Shown here piece after piece: positions 1 to 6,500 of a stretch of 7,754 nt of DNA. The notes below the pieces were generated by a model. That model ran no database searches. It was not told the origin of the DNA and worked only from the letters and a program-made list of their open reading frames with translations. The translations under genes were made by a program, and so were the position numbers. The DNA is from Kiritimatiellia bacterium (GTDB lineage Bacteria; Verrucomicrobiota; Kiritimatiellia; RFP12; UBA1067), in assembly GCA_017430155.1 (NCBI GenBank), contig JAFRNO010000662.1:1-7754 (forward strand), in the 5' to 3' direction. Positions within the stretch are counted from its first letter, which is position 1. Each line of letters starts with the position of its first letter.

Positions 1-924
1 CAGCTGATCGACGGCACCGTCGAAACCAAGTGCTACTGGAGCGGCAACACGGCGCCCGTCAACATCACGCTTCCGGAACCGGTTTCCTTCGACGGCTACC
101 GCTGGTACACGGCGAACGATTCGATGGGAACGCGCAACCCCGTCAGCTGGCGGCTCGAGGCGTCGCTGGACGGCGTCGCGTGGACGCTCGTCGACGAGCA
201 GGTCGACCGCGCGACCGTGACGACGATCCAAACGCTGGCCTACACGTACTGCGCCGCCGACGACATGGACGTTGCGATCAATGCCCTCGGGGACGCGTCG
301 CCGCTCGTGCTGGAGTCGGGCGCCGCCTGCACGGCCGCCTACGTCGAGGAGACGGTGGGCGCGCTCTCCGGCGCGGGCACGCTGAACATCCAGGCGGGCG
401 CGTGCGTGCGGCTCAGCCCGGCGGCGGACGCCGTGTTCACGGGCGAGATCGCCGGCGCGGGCACGCTCGCGAAGGCGAGCAGCGCCACGCAGACGGTGAG
501 CGGCGCGGTCAACCTCGCGGGAACGATCGTCGTCGAGGATGGCGTGCTCGACCTCACGGGTGCGACGCTGACGGGCGTCACGAACATCGTCTTGAGGGGC
601 GGCGCGCTCGTGGGCGCGGCCACGGTGAACGGCGACCTGACCGTCACCTCCGAGGGCGGCGCGTACGGCGCGTCGCTCGCGGTGACGGGCCGCCTGACGC
701 TCGTCGGCACGCCGACCATCTGGACCGGCTTCGCGGGCGGGGCCGTCTCGCTCACGGCGTTCACGTTCGGCTCGACCGACGCCGCCTCGCGCACCGCCTT
801 TGAAGCGGCGGCCTGCGCGGAGGGCGAGAGCCTCGGCCGACGGTGGGCTTTCTCGGCGAGGGCGTCCGGCACGTCGATGCGGTGGACGGTCTCCCCGGGC
901 GGAACGTACATCTATTTCCGCTGA
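1..924 (+). CDS. C-terminal part of a surface protein with a discoidin-like domain and beta-strand repeats (5'-truncated)
   Basis: The frame is open from the first base to the TGA at 922-924, giving 307 residues; the start lies outside the window. Residues about 22-60 resemble the end of an F5/8 type C (discoidin, galactose-binding-like) domain: FDGYRWYTAND at 30-40, followed by PVSWRLEASLDG and WTLVDEQ. This is a common module of PVC secreted proteins and often binds glycans. Residues about 115-240 are rich in G, A, T and V, with GALSGAGTL at 120-128 and GEIAGAGTL at 148-156. These match the pattern of autotransporter-associated beta-strand repeats, which fold as a right-handed beta helix. 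The protein ends in TYIYFR with no visible transmembrane helix, PEP-CTERM signal or autotransporter barrel. It is probably extracellular or cell-surface and non-enzymatic in the visible part. The true function, full length and any N-terminal catalytic domain cannot be seen. Confidence 0.85.
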   Translation, partial: QLIDGTVETKCYWSGNTAPVNITLPEPVSFDGYRWYTANDSMGTRNPVSWRLEASLDGVAWTLVDEQVDRATVTTIQTLAYTYCAADDMDVAINALGDASPLVLESGAACTAAYVEETVGALSGAGTLNIQAGACVRLSPAADAVFTGEIAGAGTLAKASSATQTVSGAVNLAGTIVVEDGVLDLTGATLTGVTNIVLRGGALVGAATVNGDLTVTSEGGAYGASLAVTGRLTLVGTPTIWTGFAGGAVSLTAFTFGSTDAASRTAFEAAACAEGESLGRRWAFSARASGTSMRWTVSPGGTYIYFR

Positions 925-927
925 TGC

Positions 928-958
928 GGCTCGCTGTTGTCTGGGCACAAGGAGAGCC
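928..958 (+). terminator. Weak hairpin downstream of the first gene, possible terminator
   Basis: GGCTC at 928-932 pairs with GAGCC at 954-958, and an inner TTGT at 937-940 pairs with ACAA at 947-950 around the loop CTGGGC. It starts four bases after the stop codon, where a terminator is expected. No run of T follows and the stem has internal mismatches, so an intrinsic terminator is only a possibility. Confidence 0.22.
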
Positions 959-993
959 TGCAAGGCATGAAGAGTGAAATCACGCCCCGGCGG

Positions 994-1014
994 GTCTCGG
1001 GTCTCATGTCTCAT
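994..1014. repeat. Tandem heptamer repeat GTCTCRK, three copies
   Basis: GTCTCGG (994-1000), GTCTCAT (1001-1007) and GTCTCAT (1008-1014) run head to tail and are followed by the partial copy GTCAGCT (1015-1021). The array lies in the 201 bp gap between the first surface protein and the mutarotase gene, outside any supported coding frame. The rest of this gap up to the promoter at 1091 shows nothing recognisable. The repeat could be a small microsatellite or the remnant of a dispersed intergenic repeat. Confidence 0.5.
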
Positions 1015-1090
1015 GTCAGCTGGGGGTCTGCGCGTCATTCGCGAGCGGCGCAAGCCTCAGAATTTGTGGTAGGCGCGACGCACGCCACGC

Positions 1091-1119
1091 TTGTCAGCCC
1101 GAAGTGAAAATGGTAGAAT
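1091..1119 (+). promoter_or_regulatory. Sigma70-type promoter of the mutarotase gene
   Basis: The -35 box is TTGTCA (1091-1096), followed by a 17 bp spacer and the -10 box TAGAAT (1114-1119). The -10 is preceded by TGG, making an extended -10. The core AAATGGTAGAATG (1108-1120) recurs almost unchanged before the genes at 3514 and 6665. The predicted transcription start, about seven bases after the -10, falls at or next to the ATG at 1126. The long form of the protein would therefore be read from a leaderless or nearly leaderless mRNA. Confidence 0.75.
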
Positions 1120-1125
1120 GAAGGC

Positions 1126-2061
1126 ATGAAAAAGAACATGAAACGAGTGGCTGGCGCGGCGGTGGTCGCCGTGGCGGCGTGTTTGCAGGCAGGCGCAGGC
1201 GTCTGCCGCAGTCAGGAGGATGGTATGGACATGATGGAAATCTCAAACAAGTTCGGATCGGTGACGCTGTCGCTGATGGGCGCGCAGATACGCTCTTACC
1301 GTCCGGCGGGGATGAAGGAGGATATCCTCTTCGCCCCGAAGACGATGGCGATCGACGGGACGAAGCACGTCCACGGCGGCATTCCCGTGTGCTGGCCGTG
1401 GTTCGGACGCAACGGGGAGCCCGGCTCGGTGTCGCACGGCTTCGCGCGCACCTCGGTCTTCGAGGTGCGGAAGCAGACGGAGACGGACGGCGCGACGACG
1501 CTCGTCCTCGGGCTGCGTCCCACGGACGAGACGCGGAAGGTCTGGCCGTACGACTTCGACCTCGAATCCACGATCCGCCTCGGCGCGACGCTCGACCTCT
1601 TCCTGCGCACGAAGAACACGGACGCGCGTCCCGTGAAGATTACCGAGGGCCTGCATCCGTACTGGCGGGTCTCGGACCGCCGCCGGGTGCGCGTGGACGG
1701 ACTGGACGGCTGTCCCTACTGCTTCGCGGACGTCTCGCAGGTGGCGGACAAGACGTGGAAGGGGACGTTCGTCCCCGACGGGCACTTCGACCACGTGTTC
1801 ACGCTCGGCCCGCGGGAGCTGACGATCGCCGACGACGGCTGGGGGCGCACCGTGACGATGCGCGGCGAGGGCTATTCGAAGATCGTCATCTGGACGCCGG
1901 GCCCCTTCAAGGCGGGGGAGAACGAGAACCTCGATCCGGCGGACATGCTGAACTTCGTGTGCGTGGAGCCGGCGACGCTGTTCCGTCCCGACGCCTATAC
2001 GCTCGCGCCCGGTGCGGAGCACGTCCTTTCCGTGACGATCAGCGCCTCTGCTTCTCGTTGA
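1126..2061 (+). CDS. Aldose 1-epimerase / D-hexose-6-phosphate mutarotase-like protein with signal peptide
   Basis: This 311-residue protein belongs to the YeaD/YMR099c branch of the galactose mutarotase-like fold, which interconverts alpha and beta anomers of aldoses. Visible motifs are GGIPVCWPWFG (84-94), SHGFAR (103-108), EGLHPYW (174-180, putative catalytic His177) and FVCVEPA (277-283, putative catalytic Glu281). Family members are normally cytoplasmic and about 270-300 residues long. Here residues 1-24 form a good signal peptide: KKNMKR basic region, an Ala/Val-rich core, and a cleavage site near AGA|G at 22-25. The family's usual Arg before GGIP, associated with phosphate binding, is His83 here. 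Both points argue for a free sugar outside the cytoplasm rather than a sugar phosphate. The ATG at 1126 has only AAGG one base upstream, while a strong Shine-Dalgarno precedes Met34 (1225), so a 278-residue cytoplasmic form is also possible. The 3' end overlaps the convergent DUF2264 gene by 23 bp. Confidence 0.88.
   Translation: MKKNMKRVAGAAVVAVAACLQAGAGVCRSQEDGMDMMEISNKFGSVTLSLMGAQIRSYRPAGMKEDILFAPKTMAIDGTKHVHGGIPVCWPWFGRNGEPGSVSHGFARTSVFEVRKQTETDGATTLVLGLRPTDETRKVWPYDFDLESTIRLGATLDLFLRTKNTDARPVKITEGLHPYWRVSDRRRVRVDGLDGCPYCFADVSQVADKTWKGTFVPDGHFDHVFTLGPRELTIADDGWGRTVTMRGEGYSKIVIWTPGPFKAGENENLDPADMLNFVCVEPATLFRPDAYTLAPGAEHVLSVTISASASR
1214..1227 (+). promoter_or_regulatory. Internal ribosome-binding site and alternative start of the mutarotase gene
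   Basis: AGGAGG (1214-1219) is a perfect Shine-Dalgarno sequence five bases before an in-frame ATG at 1225; further in-frame ATGs lie at 1231 and 1234. Starting at 1225 removes the signal peptide exactly and leaves the usual family N-terminus, MDMMEISNKFG. The site is much stronger than anything before the ATG at 1126. It may produce a cytoplasmic isoform, be the only true start, or be the ancestral start kept inside a gene that gained a signal peptide. Confidence 0.55.
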
Positions 2062-3277
2062 AGGCGTGGTCGATGCGCACGGGCGCGCCGTCCCAGCCCG
2101 CCTTGCAGGTCCAGGGTTCGGCAGGCGCCGTCCAGAAGGGCGCGTCGGGCGGCAGCGTGAGCGGGAGGAAGAACGCCGTGCAGAGATAGACGCTCCCGTA
2201 GCCGATATACCGTTCGGCGAGTTCGGGCTGCGCGCCGTTGAAGCCGACCTCCAGCCAGCCGTCGGGACGGAAGTTGCGCGGGTGCGTCTGCCGCGCGAGG
2301 ACGGCCGTCATCGCGGCGCGGATGGCGCCGTCGGACGCAGGGTGGAACTCGGGGCCGAGCGTGGCGGCGAGCGCGAGGCCCTGCAGTGCGCCGAACCGGT
2401 AGCAGATGGAGCGTCCGGCCATGGGGAACGTGCCCTCCGGCGAGATCATGCGCTCCTGGAGGTCGGCGAAGCGGCGGAGGCGCCTGCGCTCCAGCGCCAC
2501 GTACTTCGCGCCGTCCGCGATGCCGTGCCGTTCCATCGTCCGGGCGATCTCCCAGAACATCGGATGGATCACGAACGAGTTGTAGCCGTCGAAGGAAAGG
2601 CGCGGGCCGTCCGCATAGTAGCCGTCGCCCGCATACCCTTCGCGGGCGAACTTGTCCACGCCCATCCGCAGCCGGTTCGTGTCGCACGACCCTGTGACCT
2701 CCAGGAGGAACGCCTCGATCTCGCCGGCGAAGAGCAGCCAGTTGTTCCCGTACGGCTCCGTGGCGCGCGAGGAGACGAGCGCGTCGATCGTCTGGCGCTG
2801 TGCCTTCTCCGGGAGTTTCTCCCACAGGCCTTTCCGCGCGCGGAGCAGGCCCTGCGCGAAGAACGCGGCGTCCACGAGCGGCTGGCGTCCCTTGTCCGAG
2901 GCGAACACGAGGAAGTCGGGCGACTGGGGATCGACGGCGTTTGCGATGGCGCGCAGGAGGCGGGGGCGCCACGCCGCGCGGAGGCGTCCCTCGGGCGTGT
3001 CGTCGTCCGGCAGCTCGAACCACGGCGCGAAGCCGGTCATCACCCGTCCGAACGCCTCCAGCTCCGTGAAGGGCGCCGTGAGGTTCTCGGCACGGCGCGG
3101 GATGTTGGCGCGCAGCGTGCCCGCCTCCAGGTTGGTGACGACCGGCGCAACGATCTGGAGCATCTTTTCGACCCACATCGCGCGGTCCTTCGCGCCGTCC
3201 GCCACCGGTTCGGCGGCGCACGTCCAGGCCATCAGTCCGGCGACGCCCGTCGCCATCCACTTTGCGATCTTCTGCAT
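2039..3277 (-). CDS. Exported DUF2264 protein, putative GH154-type glycosidase (beta-glucuronidase-like)
   Basis: The product has 412 residues. The ATG at 3277 is preceded by AAGGAG (3289-3284) six bases upstream, which decides the start over longer open frames. Residues 1-22 are a signal peptide (MQKIAKW, hydrophobic core, cleavage near CAA|E); no lipobox is present. The mature protein matches DUF2264 over most of its length, an all-helical (alpha/alpha)-barrel type family. Telling segments are APFTELEAFGR (68-78), YGNNWLLFAGEIEAFL (176-191), YAGDGYYADGPRLSFDGYN (215-233) followed by SFVIHP, FPMAGRSICYRFGALQG (284-300) and YGSVYLCTAFFLPL (360-373). From memory of the family, CAZy places DUF2264 in GH154, with beta-glucuronidase activity reported. 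The exact substrate cannot be read from sequence. Catalytic acids are probably among the conserved Glu/Asp of these segments but cannot be assigned here. It is divergent from the rhamnosidase gene and convergent with the mutarotase gene, and probably works in the periplasm or outside the cell. Confidence 0.87.
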   Translation of the reverse strand: MQKIAKWMATGVAGLMAWTCAAEPVADGAKDRAMWVEKMLQIVAPVVTNLEAGTLRANIPRRAENLTAPFTELEAFGRVMTGFAPWFELPDDDTPEGRLRAAWRPRLLRAIANAVDPQSPDFLVFASDKGRQPLVDAAFFAQGLLRARKGLWEKLPEKAQRQTIDALVSSRATEPYGNNWLLFAGEIEAFLLEVTGSCDTNRLRMGVDKFAREGYAGDGYYADGPRLSFDGYNSFVIHPMFWEIARTMERHGIADGAKYVALERRRLRRFADLQERMISPEGTFPMAGRSICYRFGALQGLALAATLGPEFHPASDGAIRAAMTAVLARQTHPRNFRPDGWLEVGFNGAQPELAERYIGYGSVYLCTAFFLPLTLPPDAPFWTAPAEPWTCKAGWDGAPVRIDHAFNEKQRR

Positions 3278-3293
3278 CTTCTTCTCCTTTTCC

Positions 3294-3309
3294 GGCCGCT
3301 GCCGCGGCC
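3294..3309 (-). other. GC-only hairpin in the 5' leader of the DUF2264 gene
   Basis: GGCCGC (3294-3299) and GCGGCC (3304-3309) form a perfect 6 bp stem around a four-base loop. In the transcript it sits between the predicted start of transcription (about 3314) and the Shine-Dalgarno, ending four bases before it. It could stabilise the 5' end or limit ribosome access. It may also be chance in GC-rich DNA. Confidence 0.35.
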
Positions 3310-3320
3310 CGTGCACGGAT

Positions 3321-3350
3321 AACATACCAAATCCCAGCGCTCCTTGTGAA
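3321..3350 (-). promoter_or_regulatory. Sigma70-type promoter of the DUF2264 gene
   Basis: Read on the minus strand, the -35 box is TTCACA (3350-3345), then an 18 bp spacer and the -10 box TATGTT (3326-3321), preceded by TGG as an extended -10. The predicted transcript starts near 3314 and has a leader of about 37 bases. The perfect palindrome ATCGCGAT (3358-3365) lies eight bases upstream of the -35 and is a weak operator candidate. About 88 bp separate this promoter from the divergent one at 3439-3467, room for a shared regulator. Confidence 0.62.
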
Positions 3351-3438
3351 GCAGGAAATCGCGATCCCGGTTGTCTCGGTAGCCTTGAACCCCTCAATGT
3401 GCCGCGAGAGATTCCCCCGCCTTGCTAGTGATTTTGCT

Positions 3439-3467
3439 TTGCGACGAACCACGGGAAATGGTAAGAT
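3439..3467 (+). promoter_or_regulatory. Sigma70-type promoter of the rhamnosidase gene
   Basis: The -35 box is TTGCGA (3439-3444), the spacer is 17 bp and the -10 box is TAAGAT (3462-3467), preceded by TGG. The core AAATGGTAAGATG (3456-3468) differs by two bases from that of the mutarotase promoter. Transcription should start near 3474, leaving a leader of about 40 bases before the ATG at 3514. Confidence 0.72.
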
Positions 3468-3513
3468 GTGTGGCGTGGCGGCATGGTGCCGTCGTGCACG
3501 AACGGAGTCTGGA

Positions 3514-6500
3514 ATGAAATTGAACATGGTGATGTTTGGCTGCGCGGCCACGCTGGCGGCATGCGCGGCGCCGCTTGAGATCGGGCAGGTGCGATGCGAG
3601 GATACGATAAATCCGGTGGGGACGGTGGACGCACGGCCGCGCCTCTCGTGGACCTTGCGCGGCGACGAGCCGTCGATGCGTCCGGCGGGAGCGGAGGTGC
3701 GCGTTGCCGCCGATGCGGCCGCGCTGCAATCGGCCGCCGTTCGCCGGACAGGCAATTTGTTCAGCTGGGTCTACGACGGTCCCGCCCTGCGTCCCGGCGT
3801 GCCGTACCGGTGGCAGGTGCGCCTCGTGAACGCGGACGGCTCGGGCGCGACGCCCTGGAGCGCGCCGGGGCGCTTCGTGGTCGCGTTGCAGGACGGCGCG
3901 CAGTGGGCGGGCGCGCGGTGGATCGGCGAGGAAACGGTCCGCGTGGACTGGCAGGACATCGACTACCAGGTGAAGTTCTCGCGCGTCACGAACGCCTTCG
4001 GCGTGTTCTTCCGCGCGCGTTCGGGCGCCGAGGGCTACATGTGGCAGGTCAACTTCGAACGCGCGTCGGCGCGCCTGCGTCCGCATGTGTTCCTGCCCGG
4101 CGGGAAGGGGATGCGGCTCCTGCCGGAGAAAGACCTCTCGGCTTTCTTCCCGAAGGGACTTGACCCTGCCGCCGCGCACGCGCTCAAGATCTCGCTGCGA
4201 GGTGAGACGATCAAGACGTTCATCGACGGCACGCTCGTGGACGAGCGGACGGACGCGACCTTCAAGTCGGGGACTGTGGGCGTTCGCACGAGCTACGCCG
4301 AGGACGCGCTGGTGCGCGAGGTGGACGTGCGGGCGGCGGACGGCGCCGTGCTGCTGCACGACGCCTTCAACGGGCACGTGATGCAGGCCTTCCGGAATCC
4401 GCGTACGGAGAAGGGCGGGCTGCGCGTCGCGGGCGCGGTCTACCTGCATCCGGGCATCCTGCCGAAGAGCTGTCCGCGCCTGCGGCGCAGCTTCGCGCTC
4501 GCGGACAAGCCGATCGCGTCGGCAATCGCCTCCGCCTGCGGGATGGGGTTCTACGAGCTGTGGCTCAACGGCAGGAAGGCCGACCCGACGCGCGTGCTGG
4601 CGCCGGGGATGACGCAGCCGTCGCGCGCGCTGCTGTTCGACACGTACGACGTGACGGCTCTTCTGCGTCCGGGCGCTGAGAACGCCGTCGGGTTCTGGCT
4701 TGCGGCGGGCTATTCGGACGACTATTCGCGGTACGGCTGGCACTGGCTCAAGCCGAAATGCGCGATCCTCCACCTGCTGGTCCGCTATGCGGACGGCACG
4801 GAGCAGACCGTCGTGACGGACGGCACGTGGGAATGGAATCCGTCGAGTCCCGTCACCTACGCGAGCATCTACCAGGGCGAGACGTACGATGCGTCGCTGG
4901 AGGAGCCGGGCTGGTGCCTGCCGGGCGCGTCCGCCGCCGGGTGGCGTCCGGCCGTCCTGTCGGAGGGAATGGAGAACTGCCGTCTGCTCGCGAACGACGA
5001 GCCGCCGGTGCGGATGCTGGACCCGCGCAGGCCCGTCAAGATCGTCGAGACGGAACCGGGCGTGTTCACGGTCGACTTCGGGCAGAACCGCGCGGGCTTC
5101 GTGGAGGCGCGCGTTCGCGGACCGAAGGGGACGGCGGTCTCGATCCGCACGAGCGAGCTGCTGGGCGACGACGGGAAGATCGACCCGTGGACGAACGTGG
5201 GCGTCCGCTCGACGGACACGTTCGTCCTCGCCGGCACGGGGGCGGCGGAGACGTACGTGCCGCGTTTCACGTACCACGGGTTCCGCTACGTGGAGATACG
5301 CGGCTGGCCGGGGCGTCCGGCGGCGGACGACCTGACGGCGTGGGCGGTCCACGCGGACGTGGAGACGGCCGGGGCGTTCCGCTGCTCGAACGAGACGCTC
5401 AACCGCTTTTTCGGGGCGGCGCTCTGGTCGATGCGCTCGAACTTCATGAGCTATCCGACGGACTGCGCCATGCGCGTGGAGCGCACGCCGTGCCAGATGG
5501 ACTCGCAGGCGTACGAGGACGCGGCGCTCGCGTTCTTCAACATGGCGCGGTACTACGCCAAGTGGCTGGACGACATCCGGGGCGGGCGCGGGAACCCCGA
5601 CTGGACGGGCGATTCGGTGACGCTGGCCGGGCGCCTGTGGCGCGAGACGGGCGACGCGCGCGTCTACGCCGCCCGCTACGACGACATGAAGGGGCAGGTG
5701 GACGCGTTCGTCAAGCGCACGCCCGACCTCGTCTGCCGATCCGGCTTCGGCGACTGGTGCGCGCCGAACAACGGCACGTGGGAAAGCTTCTTCAACGACG
5801 TGGCGATCGTGAACACGTCGATTTTCTGCGAGATGGCGCGCATCGTGGCGGAGGCGGCGCGCGTGCTCGGCAGAGACGAGGACGCGGCGCGGTACGACGC
5901 GCTGCACGCGCGGGCGAAGGAGGCGTTCCACCGCCAGTTCTACAACGCGAAGGCGCACGCCTACGGCGACGGGTCGCAGACGACGGCGGTGCTGCCGCTC
6001 GCGTTCGGGATCGTCCCGGCGGACTGCCGTGCCGCCGTCGCGGGTCAGTTGCTGCGGACCATCCGCGAGAAGAACGGCAGTCGCGTCGATACGGGTATCT
6101 TCGGGACGCGCTACCTGGGCGACGTGCTGTGCGACTTGGGCGAGGGCGACCTGTTCGTCCACATGCTCACCCAGCCGGAGTATCCCGGCTTCGGCTACAT
6201 GCTCGCGCGGGGGGCGACGACGCTCTGGGAGCAGTGGTCGTTCAGGTGCGGCATGAACTCGCACAACCACGCGATGTTCGCGGGCGCCGCGAGCACGCTC
6301 ATGACGCGCCTGGGCGGCATTCGTCCAAAGGCGCCCGGCTACGCCGTGATCGAGATCGCCCCGACGTTCCCGAAGGCGCTTGACTGGGCGGAGGCGACGC
6401 GCGAGACGCCGCGCGGGCGCGTGGCCGTCACGTGGTGGCGCGCGGACGGCAACATCGTACTGGAGGTCGAGGTGCCGCCGTTCACGCCGGCCGTCCTGCG

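Noticed and set aside
30..803. A plus-strand frame overlapping the first surface protein
   Set aside because: Dominated by Arg and Gly with no pattern, whereas the frame open from base 1 encodes recognisable discoidin-like and beta-strand-repeat sequence.
928..958. A confident intrinsic terminator after the first gene
   Set aside because: The stem is interrupted and no T tract follows, so it is listed only as a low-confidence candidate.
994..1021. A CRISPR array suggested by the short repeats
   Set aside because: The units are seven bases long and directly adjacent, with no spacers and no cas genes in the window.
2066..3322. A 418-codon plus-strand frame antisense to the DUF2264 gene
   Set aside because: Low-complexity Arg/Glu/Val composition without domains, typical of an antisense shadow in GC-rich coding DNA.
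3262..3513. An 84-residue N-terminal extension of the rhamnosidase from an upstream ATG
   Set aside because: It would cross the promoter at 3439-3467 and place the signal sequence inside the protein. The ATG at 3514 has its own Shine-Dalgarno directly before the signal peptide.
1995..3755. A 586-codon minus-strand frame covering the DUF2264 gene in another phase
   Set aside because: It is Arg-rich and motif-free, runs through the divergent promoter region, and conflicts with the DUF2264 frame, which has a signal peptide, a Shine-Dalgarno and family motifs.
3394..6270. A 958-codon open frame on the minus strand opposite the rhamnosidase gene
   Set aside because: Its product is extremely rich in Arg, His and Val with no recognisable domain. 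It is the GC-driven shadow of a gene with clear GH78 domains, and it has no convincing ribosome-binding site or promoter.
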